NCBI GenBank assembly: GCA_000469685.2
Contig: LS997567.1
Coordinates: 5,535,374 to 5,599,373, forward strand
DNA length: 64,000 nucleotides
Direction: 5' to 3'
Source of the DNA: Haemonchus contortus
Lineage: Eukaryota > Nematoda > Chromadorea > Rhabditida > Trichostrongylidae
The notes beneath the pieces are model-generated. The model ran no database searches. It was given only the letters and a program-made list of their open reading frames with translations, and was not told where the DNA came from. Positions within the stretch are counted from its first letter, which is position 1. Each line of letters starts with the position of its first letter. The position numbers and the translations under genes were made by a program. This document shows positions 1 through 15,374 of this stretch, one piece after another.

Positions 1-120
1 GGCTGCTGTCACACGCTTGGACTGAGCCGCCGTCGCGCATAGCCGCTCGCACCCCGCTTCTAAATGTACGGTCGTGTCCAACTGCGAACCGGCGCGCAAG
101 TCGAAGTATGAAAGCAGCCA
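1..120. repeat. Possible small inverted-repeat element in klc intron
   Basis: The window opens with GGCTGCT and the reverse complement AGCAGCC occurs at about 112-118, with GC-rich, CGCG-containing sequence between. It lies upstream of the first visible klc exon. The left boundary may be cut by the window, so this could be chance. No exon could be supported in 1-157. Confidence 0.25.
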
Positions 121-157
121 TTGAAGATTCCATTCTACCCTTTAGGAACTTTTTCAG

Positions 158-5847
<5,690 letters not shown>

Positions 5848-5935
5848 TCATCCTGGGCATGGCAACCACCAGGCTCACGGGTTATCGTCTCCTATCTCGC
5901 TTCTGTGCCTGCGGTCAGTAATTCTTCTTAAAGTA

Positions 5936-6050
5936 CTATCATTATCATTTATGTTTTATCATCTATGTTTTATCATTTGTGTTTTATCAATGTTTAATCA
6001 TTTATGTTTTATCATTAATGTTCTATCATTCATGTTTCATCATTTATGTC
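5936..6050 (+). repeat. Minisatellite, about 14-bp unit, in klc 3' UTR
   Basis: Imperfect repeats of the unit ATGTTTTATCATTT, eight or so copies with variants such as ATGTTCTATCATTC. They lie between the klc stop codon and the AATAAA at 6130. Confidence 0.75.
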
Positions 6051-6129
6051 CTTTGAAGTTGTGCCGGTTTCTTTTAAGTGCCTGTGATTATTGATAATGA
6101 TGTGATGTGACCAACATTTTGCATGTTTG

Positions 6130-6135
6130 AATAAA
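6130..6135 (+). terminator. klc polyadenylation signal AATAAA
   Basis: Canonical AATAAA about 283 nt after the klc stop codon and before an AT-rich stretch. First such signal downstream. Confidence 0.6.
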
Positions 6136-6950
6136 AATATTTAAATATAATTAATGAAGCAATCATCTCTGAGCATTCCCCGTCCGTTGCGAAACCACGG
6201 ATCTTTCCGCCAAATGAGTTCATTCCAGGCCAATTTTGTACCTTTTTTTTTCGAAAAAACATTGCCTACTAACCAGCAATAGGGCTGATTAAGAGTATGT
6301 TTGTACGGGTAAGAGTTGTAAGAGTTTGATCGTAAGAGTAAGAATTTCAATAGTATAACTAGCAAAGCCAGACGACAAAGTTACTCTTTAAAAAAAAAAT
6401 CCGCTATTGCTTCCCTAGACAAAACCCTATACCACTGTATCGACCTAGGCAGCACTGGAGGGAGCGGTTGTAGGGGCTCATTTGGTTTGAAATTCGATTC
6501 ACCACAATACCAGAGATTATGTAGGCATATCTTTCCCGAATTACTAGGGATGGAATGGAGGATCAAGGAGACTACATTACTGCGGTACTTGTGAAACATG
6601 CGGTTATGTCTCCTGAATGCCCGTCGAGCTTCGAATGTCTCCTTATCTATTGATACACTTCAAGCAACAAATGGTGTGGTCGTATGAGGGGTGGCAATCG
6701 GGCCATCCATACGTCAGAGAGGTGAATCACTAGATAGAGTCTCTATATTCAGTAATTTATTTAATTGTTGATTAGTTGATTGAAATGTAAAAACAATGTA
6801 TGTGGTCTGAAGGGTCCGTTTATGTCGCAGCATCACCTTCAAAAAATGCTAAAATTTTTTTGTTTTTTTTCTTGATCGTGGTTTAAGAACAATAAATGAG
6901 AAGTTTAAAAAACACATTGCAGACCATACAGCTACTATATTCAGTCTTAC
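6136..6950. other. Intergenic, repeat-like, no gene seen
   Basis: AT-rich with poly-T/A runs (6243-6256, 6389-6398, 6841-6873). The block 6410-6560 resembles a dispersed SINE-like repeat, but no Pol III boxes could be placed with confidence. Confidence 0.4.
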
Positions 6951-7147
6951 CTTAGTGTCAAAGTAAATATTTGGGAGATGGGAATGATGAGGGATTCGGG
7001 AAGTACCGCCTGGAAGGAGTTTAGAGCAATCAAGACGATGTGGGACATTATCGATAAAAATCATCTTTTTTTCAGCTTTCTTATGATCCAATTTAACTTT
7101 TTTCGCTTTTGGTTTTTTCGAATGGTTGACTTTGTACAGATCCGAGC
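6951..7147 (-). CDS. Isolated coding exon, basic protein, function unknown
   Basis: Minus-strand frame of 65 full codons bounded by an acceptor of type TGATTTTCAG (at 7148) and a donor GTAAGA (at 6950), phase 1 in and phase 0 out. The predicted peptide is lysine-rich at its start (HSKKPKAKKVKLDHKKAEKK, resembling a nuclear localisation signal) and continues MIFIDNVPHRLDCSKLLPGG. Neighbouring exons were not found, and the acceptor lies in the small inverted repeat at 7141-7210. It may be a real exon of a small gene, a relic, or chance. Confidence 0.4.
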
Positions 7148-7210
7148 CTGAAAATCACTTGCTGCTGATTACAAAATCAGTTCCAAGTGGTTTTCAGGAT
7201 CAAATCCGTA
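7141..7210. repeat. Short inverted repeat (CCTGAAAA...TTTTCAGG)
   Basis: GATCCTGAAAACCACTTG on one strand is mirrored by CAAGTGATTTTCAGGCTCGG on the other across a ~20 bp centre. It includes the acceptor of the exon at 6951-7147. Confidence 0.5.
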
Positions 7211-8026
7211 AGACTCTGAAGCAGTAAGACTAATTCATATCAGGAAGGCCAGAGTTCAGGTTGGAAATAGTCTCTAAAATTTCTCCCTCGGGTGAACCAG
7301 CAACCCATAGGATATCCTGAGGGAAGCTGTTGGATCGGAAAACGCTCAAGGTAGGGCGTAGTAAGGTCCCCAAAACTGGCTTAACCAACGTGCACACCCA
7401 AGGCGGACGAGTTCCAAGCGTCGAGAAAGCTGTAGAGGTTGCGCCATTCACACGGGGACCCACGCCTTGCACTCAGGCAGCTTATTGCAGCCAGCTATAT
7501 GCAATGACGCAAGCATTTGAACAGCTCTTCCAAACACCCTCTCCTTTGTTACATTTCTGGCCAACCTCTAACTCTACTACTTTTTCAAACCTTATATCCT
7601 AAGCCTTATTCACTGAAAACACCGAATTCCGCACTCTCCTCACCTTTTTTGCACTATTCTAGACTATCACTGCCATTGACCTTCCGAATTTGATACCCCA
7701 AAGTTGTCCTGAAATTGCTTTAAACTTCTATGCACACTCTCTGCCATGTTTTGAGAAAGCTAGGTTACTGCTACTATATCTCTACACAGTAGCAATCCAC
7801 AGGAATTTGGCTCGAGTTCCACTCTCCTTTGCTTGTTCTGGTTACCAACTCCTTTCGTTCTTGCCCAAAGCCTCTTCTCAGTGCGTCGTATATGTGACGA
7901 GTAGTTGGAGCCGTCCAGTATGCGACATGAGAGATGAGAGACCTCCTCGTATTTGCTGTTATTACACGAATGTTGACCGCAACTGTGGGTAGCTTTACAC
8001 AATACCAGGCAGATTTACTTTCATCA
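7148..8026. other. No gene established between candidate exons
   Basis: Several open frames of 60-100 codons occur on both strands (for example minus 7230-7472 and 7760-8002), but none has a recognisable motif or a clean pair of splice sites. Possibly transposon-derived. Confidence 0.35.
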
Positions 8027-8331
8027 TTACCAGTAGGTGGTCATTTTCGAAAAGTAGGCATTGTCCTTTCCAAAGGCATTGCCACGTGGTGCGGAAGCTG
8101 ATGCCATCACCTTCGCCGCTTGCTTCTTTGAAGGTCTTGGGATCACTGCTTTCTGAGAGGAGGCTCATGTCGATTAGTGGCGAGTATATGCTTGGATTGA
8201 ACCTTTCGCTGAGTTTATCTCTCTGAGGATCCATCAGTACCGTAAAATGCTCCTAGGGACCTTGTCTTGCACGACAGAAAACAACAGCTCCCCAAGCGGT
8301 TCCGGTATCTCGACAGCATAAAGCGGGAGTT
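8027..8331 (-). CDS. Last two exons of an unrecognised gene
   Basis: Exons 8261-8331 and 8027-8152, minus strand. The first starts after CAAACTTCAG (phase 1) and ends AAG at a GTCCCT donor. The second starts after CTCCTCTCAG (phase 0) and ends TAA. Together they encode about 64 residues: an acidic hydrophobic segment (LPLYAVEIPEPLGELLFSVV) then a basic, Ala/Ser-rich tail (RPSKKQAAKVMASASAPRG) ending KMTTYW. Codon use and phase look genuine. The donor is weak, upstream exons were not found, and I do not recognise the family. Confidence 0.5.
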
Positions 8332-8814
8332 CTGAAGTTTGAGTCGGGTAGGCTTACAGTATAACCGAGTGAAGGTTGACCGGATTGTAACCGTTCTGAA
8401 CTGAACGAACAGTATTTCTACCAAAACAGATCGCTAGCACTGGTTACAGCTTTGTAAGAAGACTAGTAAGGCTGATGATTGAGTAATTGCATGATGTCTC
8501 CAGCCGGCGGTCAAAACAATAAGTTCAGAAGCGAGATTTCTTACGCTCGAGGGTTAACTCTTGAACCTGAGACCTATTTAAAATATCAACTAGAATATGC
8601 AGTGTAAAGTGGTCGGAAGGACAGCTAGATGGGAATCCTACTCTCCGACGAAGCCCTGCACCCGAAGTTGTAAAATGGAATTGGAACTGGAGTTGTACTC
8701 AGGAGCGGTAGCAGTAAGCTACCATCTAAGATTGGAGCATTCAGTAGCTAAAAGACACATTTTGATAGATGAGTTCTGGGTTTTTCACCGAACTTTCATA
8801 TCAGGCTCACCGTC

Positions 8815-8933
8815 CTATTCAGCTCGTCGTGCGAGAGGCAAGGCTTCCTCAAAATCACCATCCTCTTGGACCTCCTGTAAGTTCTTCCCAAGTTGCGGAA
8901 AATTTCGACAGGGCGATTCATTAATGAATTCAG
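8815..8933 (-). CDS. Possible terminal exon (low confidence)
   Basis: Minus-strand frame of about 38 residues after an acceptor-like CACCATTAG and closing with TAG. The peptide includes NFPQLGKNLQEVQEDGDFEE. It has no homology I recognise and no partner exon was found. It could equally be a relic. Confidence 0.2.
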
Positions 8934-9130
8934 CTAATGGTGCTTTTCAAATAAAGGGGCAATATCAACCCATCTAACGCGTAATAGGCTTTCTGATCAA
9001 GAGTGCCCTGCATCGTGTGTTTCCTCGGGATAGATGGAAGTTACATAAACTGAGGGATTATATAAGAACTTCAGTAATCATTCTGTAACGAAATATGTGA
9101 GACGGGAGTGGTACTCGGTTCATCCGTTAA

Positions 9131-9704
9131 AGGCACAGTTCACGATAATTTTGGGTAATCCAGATTATGATGAAAAATGGAGGACAAGATCGAAAATAGT
9201 GCGATGGAGGTGAAGAAACTGCGTGCATCGGTGTTTCCAAAGTGAAAAAAGGCTTCGAGAAACTGTTAAACAGGGGGCTGGAAGAAGAGGAGACCAGAAA
9301 AATGACGAAGAGTGGGGCGTTTGGACGAGCTATACAATGTGTCTCACTGTGCACGTGTGGGTCCTGGTGCAAATAAAAGACAATGGTAAGTGAAAATTCA
9401 TTCTTTTATAAACATAAGTAAACAAAAAACCCTAGTAACAACAAAAGTAGCTCATCTTCTTCAGCCTCTAAGAGTAGGAAATTAAATAAGGATTCGCGAC
9501 AGCAAAAAGAAAAACGGAGGAAAAAAGAATGGGAGAAAAACATCGCCTCATCACTCGGCGATCAGCTGATTGTGTGTGGGTCCTAGAACGAATAATAGCA
9601 ATCTGTATTGTCCCGACACTCGTCTAACGTGATGATGGGACATCGATCGAGAGGCGGGAAAGCCATTGACATTCCCGCCCATTGAATTATCGTGAACTGT
9701 GCCT
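9131..9704. mobile_element. TTAA-flanked MITE, copy 2 (longer form)
   Basis: Same ends as the element at 709-842 (AGGCACAGTT and AACTGTGCCT), flanked by TTAA at 9127-9130 and 9705-9708. The right inner arm (CCCGCCCATTGAATTATCG) is shared; the ~500 bp interior is not palindromic. No transposase is visible. It may be an internally deleted piggyBac-type element. Confidence 0.8.
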
Positions 9705-9708
9705 TTAA

Positions 9709-10384
9709 GGAATATCTAGCAAGTAAGAACAGTGGAGGCTTGCTCCCTCCCCAGTTGCGAACAACATATTTAGTGGAAGATTAATTGGGGCAGTTACTTC
9801 AATGGGAATCTCAGCCTAACAACCAATGCAAATCCTGGGCCAGTGAAAGGATTACCATGAAAGCGTTTTATATCCAGAGTTAAACGAGTTTCCCTCGAAA
9901 GTTTCTGTTACTAGTACGAGAAATTGGATACCAACAAGGTGAGTAATCGTTCAAGAAATCTGAACCACCTTTAGTTCCAAAGAGGGCCACGATCTTTTTT
10001 TTACCTCGACCTTTCTATGACGTACTAAGACGGGTTAACTTTGGAGTTTTAGCAGACATGTAAAACTTCGAGATCTGTCTCAAAAACCATTTTGTAGGTT
10101 TACCATTGACGTGAGGTGATTTATAGTCGACAAGATTCCCTCGTGATCTACTTAAGGTTTCTCATGACCTGACGGTGATCTACTTGCGATCTGATTTCGT
10201 GTGACATTTGAGTATCTTTCTTTCGGGCGTGTCATCTCTTTTTTTCGGCGTAACTGATCAGTGACAGTTCAGTGATGGATTATCACAGTGCGGTCATTTT
10301 CAACATGCATAGCCAATTGAAAACAACAGTTTCAATACAAGTTTATTTCATTTGATGAAAGATTTAAAAGAGTGGGTTTTTCAG
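9709..10384. other. Intergenic, nothing identified
   Basis: No open frame with splice support and no repeat apart from short homopolymers. Confidence 0.35.
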
Positions 10385-10560
10385 AAAATATTGAAAATTT
10401 TCAAACAAAAGGCGTTGATGCAAACTCAATGTCATGTATTAGCAAAGCACACCAGATTCACGGTCAATCGTTTCAGGACCTCTTAGTAACAGCAGCTCCA
10501 AAACACTCACATAAAAGGCCGAACGAGTTGAGGATTGAGTGTCGTACATTTGTCTTATAA
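10385..10560 (+). CDS. Possible terminal exon, unknown protein
   Basis: After a strong acceptor (GGGTTTTTCAG at 10374-10384) a frame of 58 codons runs to TAA at 10558-10560 (phase 1 in). The peptide includes DANSMSCISKAHQIHGQSF and ends RIECRTFVL. The alternative frame at the same acceptor is also open for 33 codons, so the frame is uncertain. The stop codon coincides with the left end of the element at 10559. No upstream exon was found. Confidence 0.3.
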
Positions 10561-10744
10561 CATGAGTGAAAGTTTATTTATTTATTCAGTTGCTTGTTGA
10601 ATAAAGTGCAGGAAACCCAAAAGACAGCGTAGGACATCAACGGTGGACATCCAAGACAGAGGACAAGATGAAGCTCGGTTTTTTCTCACCGGCCCCCCTA
10701 CCTAACCTAGCAACTGAATAAATAAATAAACTTTCACTCATGTT
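10559..10744. mobile_element. 186-bp MITE with ~36-bp terminal inverted repeats
   Basis: Left arm AACATGAGTGAAAGTTTATT..., continuing through TATTCAGTTGCT, is matched by AGCAACTGAATAAATAAATA...CACTCATGTT at the right. The right arm supplies AATAAA motifs on the plus strand (about 10715-10730). Confidence 0.85.
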
Positions 10745-11860
10745 TTTAGGCAGCTGCTCTAATCAAAATTCGCAAGCTGTCTCATCTAGACTAGAACTGA
10801 CAGAATCTCGTTTACCGTGAAAATTCAAACAAAGCTTTTCCAATAAACCTAGCCTACCTGTATCAGGACTAAGCAGGTATGTGACACCAGGAAAAGCTGA
10901 AGAACTGAAAAGAGCTGTTTCCCTTATCTCTTCCGTATGTTTTCAATCAAACCACCTCTTTTCCTGGTGGGCCGAAGGCCAGTAGTTACAGGATCGCAGG
11001 TTTATAGAAGTTCTCAGAATCCGGCACAAGAAAGCCTCCGTTTATTCAAGCGTTCTTTATAACTTCTCGATCAAAAAATATAAGTAAAAAAGCGCTAAAG
11101 CCGAAGCCGGCTTCAGTTTTCCTCACATTGACATGCCCTCTACGAAAATGGCCCCGCACCTCGAGAGAAAGTGACCAGATAATGGAGGACCATAGGGTTT
11201 TCTATGGCCCCTTCGTAAATTATATTGAGTTTCTGCGGAAAGTTTCAGTCATATTTCGACATGTCCAGAAGATATAAGTCATTTCAGTTCTATTTTTAGC
11301 TATTAACGGATTGGCTACTTCATCGTTTATTTCCCCGAGACAACTCTTAAACCTTGTACCTTTTACAAATGGGTAACCTAAATACCCCCTTGTGATAATA
11401 TGATTTTATATTATTCCCCCTTCCACCCCGCTCCCCCTCTCCTTCGTCTTCTGCTTTTTTTTTCAACAAATTCGAGCCTGTGAATTTCGTAATGGTGGTT
11501 ATTCACAACTAAATCGATCAAGGTAGGTCAAAGGTGTGAGGGTCCTTCCGAGATTGCCTGTACAACTGTATACTAACGCGATGACGTAAACAGAGCATTT
11601 ATACCATAACATGTCAAAATAATACAGAGTAAAAAGGAGTATAACTGTTTCCAGACAATATAGAATAAATGAAGCAGAAAAACATACAAAACTTTAATCA
11701 GCATCTATTCACTCCCGAAAACTTTTTATGTACACAATTCCAAGAGGGTGGCAAAATGGAAATACGAAATAACCGTTTTCACATAGTAGAACTTTCAATA
11801 CAACAACCATGTTGTGAGGTAGTAAGTAAGCTTGAATAGTGGACAAGTACTAAGTCTTCG
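10745..11860. other. Intergenic, no gene seen
   Basis: AT-rich with a pyrimidine-rich block at 11415-11465 (CCCCCTTCCACCCCGCTCCC). A reverse-strand ATTAAA at 11693-11698 may serve the peptide gene at 11861-12157. No supported exon. Confidence 0.35.
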
Positions 11861-12157
11861 TCAATTTTTAATTGGACCCATTTTTCCGTACAATGGATCA
11901 TCCTCAGTGTCCTTGCTCTGGAAGTCATCCTTGATCAAATCTGAAGGGCCATGGAAAACGCTCACGATTGGGCTGCCTGAAATCGTCTCAAAATTGAGTT
12001 ATCACATTCTATCATCGTGTTTAACAAGGAAAACCTTACCGTGGATGCTTCCGAGAAGGATAGGAGGTTCCTCCAAAACTAATTTTGGTATCTGAGCTTG
12101 AACGGAGGGAATTACGGTACTGCAGAGTAAAGCCGTGATCACGAAGTATGCAAGCAT
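11861..12157 (-). CDS. Small secreted peptide gene, 77 residues, unknown function
   Basis: Two exons, 12040-12157 and 11861-11976, with donor GTAAGG and acceptor GATTTCAG and exact phase, ending TGA. The product begins with a clear signal peptide (MLAYFVITALLCSTVIPSVQA) followed by QIPKLVLEEPPILLGSIHG and an acidic tail ending EDDPLYGKMGPIKN. There are no cysteines in the mature part and no dibasic sites beyond isolated lysines, so it is not an obvious neuropeptide precursor. The ATG is two bases behind an acceptor-like TTTCCAG, as for a trans-spliced nematode mRNA. It starts 169 bp after the stop of the next upstream minus-strand gene, which suggests an operon. Family not recognised. Confidence 0.7.
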
Positions 12158-12158
12158 G

Positions 12159-12161
12159 ACT
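12159..12161 (-). promoter_or_regulatory. Candidate spliced-leader trans-splice acceptor
   Basis: TAATTTCCAG ends here on the minus strand, immediately before the start codon of the 77-residue peptide, with no partner donor needed. In nematodes, such a site just upstream of ATG receives SL1 or SL2; the close upstream gene favours SL2. Confidence 0.5.
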
Positions 12162-12326
12162 GGAAATTATTTGAGATGAGTAGGAGGACGAGTTGACACG
12201 ACGAAGCAACGAAGTGCTATCTGACTGTTGGATTCAATTGAAATGTGGATGCAGGAACAATAATTGTTATCTTTGAGAAGTGACGCCTCCACCGATGAAA
12301 GATTACTTCTTAAAGATATGAGTAAG

Positions 12327-12745
12327 TCAGAAGAGTGTGTTGTGGTCAGGACGAGCTACCACACCCGGTTGCAATGCTCTGAATAAATGGTTGGTTGCTG
12401 TGATATTCAGAACGGAGAGGTTGGTAGGTGTGGCTGAAAGCGGCGCCGTTGGCGCCTCATTGTCGGTACGCCTGTCATCTCGCGACAACTCGTACACGTG
12501 CAGTGAAGATGGATCACACCTGTGAATGAATTGAAAATAGAAATCCGTGATGTGCGGTGGAAACGGATCTGACAGGAAGATCAATCACTGCAATCCATCA
12601 CCTACAGTCCACCGAAAATACGGTAAGATCAACTATTATTAGCTCAGAAGTTACCTTAGAATGTTCCCAGAAAATAAATAATAATTAAATGATAAATAAA
12701 AATGGTCAGGAAACTTGCTCCAAATAAGGTATCCATGGTGCACAT
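12327..12745 (-). CDS. 3' end of an unrecognised gene (last exon firm, previous exon tentative)
   Basis: The last exon 12327-12519 follows CAATTCATTCACAG and encodes 63 residues to TGA, including SLHVYELSRDDRRTDNEAPT and ending VVARPDHNTLF. It is hydrophilic and Pro/Thr/Asn-rich, like a cytoplasmic tail. A possible preceding exon, 12655-12745, begins after ATTTACACAG and ends at donor GTAACT with matching phase (2). It is Tyr/Phe-rich, and another frame of it encodes a short hydrophobic tail ending FLGTF with a stop, which might be an alternative C-terminus. Upstream exons were not found. Confidence 0.55.
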
Positions 12746-13087
12746 CTGTGTAAATACTGCTACCACTGACATTACCATCGATAATGCTAATATCACTGTT
12801 TATCAATAAGTATATACCGGAGCCAGACTAAAAATAAGACCAACTCAAATTCAAGCCAAAATCAATAAATATAATAGTATTCTGACACATGTAGGTGACA
12901 AAACTGTTCAATTCTTTTAGTATTTTCCAATTTTCCCAAGTTTAGGAGGGTGATGGGCCTTTCCTATGAAGGGTATCGATCCAGTACTACTACTGGTGTC
13001 TAGACGGATGCTGATTCTACTGGACCATCAAAAACTAGATTGTCGAATGTAAAAAAATGAACCGAATCGAAGTGGGGGGACTTGAAA

Positions 13088-13578
13088 ATGAAGTTTTTGG
13101 CTCTGTTTGGGTTTTGTGTGACCCTAACTTTCCTTCTGAATGAGTTCACCTGAGCACTTTTTTCGTTTATTCTAGGACCTAGTTACTACCACTCCATTTC
13201 CTTCTCGTGCCCAGGTTCAGTGCCGAGAGTGCCCCATTTTGGTAAAAGTACATATGTATGTAGGGTAGCAAGTTACCAGTAAACTGTCTTAGCTAACTCA
13301 TAAAAGATTGTTGTTTCCAGAAATTCCTCAAAAAACTAGCCGTTCGCTTTGAATGCTGATTAATGGGCTACCACTCAGAAGGTCCAAGTTTTTTTCCATG
13401 ATGTGGTAAAATTTTCACTTCACTTGTACTTACCAAAACCTTACTTGTTGCTGTATCCTGTATATTTACATTTCTTACTTGTTTTTAGGTGTTTCCTCCC
13501 CTCGAATGGTACACTCATCACGAAATTCTAACATTACCCGAAACCAACGTTAAACAGTACCCTATGTGGGTACATTAA
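13088..13578 (+). CDS. Possible small plus-strand gene, secreted peptide-like
   Basis: ATG at 13088 opens a hydrophobic stretch (MKFLALFGFCVTLTFLL). Strong acceptors follow at 13175 (TTTATTCTAG), 13320 (TTGTTTCCAG) and 13488 (TTGTTTTTAG). One phase-consistent model is 13088-13117, 13176-13241, 13321-13341 and 13489-13578. It encodes a peptide with CRECPIL and an end ETNVKQYPMWVH followed by TAA. Two of its donors (GTGACC, GTTCGC) are weak, and the model cuts the signal peptide short; other joinings are possible, including one ending at 13359. The 3' end overlaps the inverted repeat shared with 15847-15905. Confidence 0.3.
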
Positions 13579-13620
13579 AAAAAACGGAGAGAAATTTTAT
13601 GAAATCATTCCGCGGTCACC
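13559..13620. repeat. Inverted copy of 15845-15906
   Basis: ACCCTATGTGGGTAC, then a poly-A tract, GGAGAGAA, TTTATGAAATC and TTCC, matches the reverse complement of 15845-15906 over about 60 bp, 2.3 kb apart. Confidence 0.6.
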
Positions 13621-14373
13621 ATCAGCTGCTACAAACTCATCAATCGCCATCGGTATATAGGAGATGACAGTTCAACAGCATATGGTGTAACAGATAGGGT
13701 CTTCCTCAGTCTTTTTTCCCCACAAACCTTGTCACCACCTGATCGAAAAAAGGCTGAGGGCTTGTTCACTGCGCTGTCTTCGTTGGCTCAGATGAAATTT
13801 GCGAATATTTTGAAAAAGGAAATATCATAATGATAATTAATGGTAAACCGTTGTAGTGATTGTTCCATGAGTACAGCAGCTACCGTGGGGAATTAAGCTT
13901 CCTTCGTTGCATCCTTCAAGCAGAATGCTCTTTCTGAGTTTATAATTACTTTTATAATAGATTCAGGCTAGTTTGAGAGTAATATAGTAGTATATGGGTA
14001 AAAGGGTAATAGGAAAGGAGCCGAGCTAATTCATTTTCGGTGACTGCAGAGAAATATGTACTTACTTTTGTGTGTACTTGACTTTTTCAGGAAAAAAGTA
14101 AGTTTCTTGAGAAATTTCGGGTTTATTCCGCAGGAAATCAAATTTACAAAAGCATTTATTAATAAGATTGGTCCCGTGAAGCAGAATAAGGTCCTTCCTG
14201 TGCTCTACAGTAATTCGTATTCTCACAAAAGGCCTCCTTTCTTTGTAGCTCGCTGTAGCTGTACTCCTTGCCAGCAGGGCAGTGGCAAACCGGCCGTCTT
14301 ATCCCACCGCTGTGTTTTATCTTTTTCCGAGTTCCGATTTCCGCTAGGAGTTTCCCTTCTAGTCAGTTTTTAC

Positions 14374-14440
14374 CGTTTTGGTTCAACGTTTTGTCAACCT
14401 TATCTTTCTGGGGATCAATACACGGATGATTTACTTCATA
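14374..14440 (-). CDS. Possible internal exon (low confidence)
   Basis: After acceptor GGTTCCCCAG a 67 nt frame encodes YEVNHPCIDPQKDKVDKTLN and ends at donor GTAAAA. It looks protein-like, but no partner exons were identified. Confidence 0.2.
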
Positions 14441-14530
14441 CTGGGGAACCATAGCGATTTGGTAATTCACAGTGTACAAATCGTCAGCGCTCCCGCATCT
14501 CTTTCACGGAGAGGTTGTTTACAAGTTCAG

Positions 14531-14604
14531 AAAAATAAACTGCGTAGTACACTTGGATCCCTCGTAAACATGAGCGGACGCATGTTAATGCAGGCCAAGC
14601 CAAC
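14531..14604 (+). CDS. Possible internal exon (low confidence)
   Basis: Between ACAAGTTCAG and a good donor GTGAGT, a frame encodes LGSLVNMSGRMLMQAKP, phase 0 in and 2 out. No neighbouring exon was found. Confidence 0.2.
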
Positions 14605-14723
14605 GTGAGTGCTGTGATCAAAGAAATGAATTAGCTTAAGACAATCTAACAATAGCAGCCTCAGTGGTTGTATGTTCTGATTGACTACAATTGAAGTAAT
14701 GTGCTGGATTACTTACGCCGCCT

Positions 14724-15374
14724 GGTAACTTAACAAATATGATAACTGCATGAAAATCGTGAAACAGCAGTTTTCGCACGCTTTCAGAAAAAAAAGTGCA
14801 GGCGAATTCCGGACAAAACAAAAATTCTAAATTCATGTAGTTTTCTAGAGTAGTAGCTTTTTTGAGAAAAAAACTGATTTTATAGGATTTTTGCTTCACC
14901 AAATTCAAAAAAAACCTCGGGAACCCGAAACTCAAGATCCAGCTTAGAAATGTAAGAACTCTACGGAGGAGGACCATCTTGAAATTTTTTGAGTTATTTA
15001 TATTTTTCAAAGGGAATAAAGGTTTTTTTAGGAATGGAATTCGAAAGGTAACTCAACAAGTATGATAACTACATGAAAATCGTGAAACAGTAGATTTTCA
15101 AACGCTTCCAAAAAAAACCAGTGCAGGCGAATTCCGGACAAAACAAAAATTCTAAATTCATGTAGTTTTCTAGAATATTAGCTTTTCTGAGAAAAAAACT
15201 GATTTTATAGGATTTTTGCTTCACCACATTCAAAAAAACCACCACGACCTCGGAAACTCAAGATCCAGCTTAGAAATGAAAGAAATCTACGGAGGAGGAC
15301 ATCTTGGAATTTTTTGGTTTCTTTATATTTCTCAAAGAGAATAAGGGTGGAAAGGGAGAATGGAATCCGAAATA
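14724..15374. repeat. Tandem duplication, two ~323-bp units
   Basis: Unit 1 (14724-15046) and unit 2 (15047-about 15374) share long identical runs such as GTGCAGGCGAATTCCGGAC, TTCTAAATTCATGTAG and CAAGATCCAGCTTAGAAATG, with small indels and substitutions. No gene is visible inside; long frames on the minus strand follow the duplication. Confidence 0.9.

Noticed and set aside
14636..15010. 124-codon minus-strand frame as a gene
   Set aside because: It lies inside the 323-bp tandem duplication and the related frame recurs in unit 2; low-complexity Lys/Phe content and no splice or family support.
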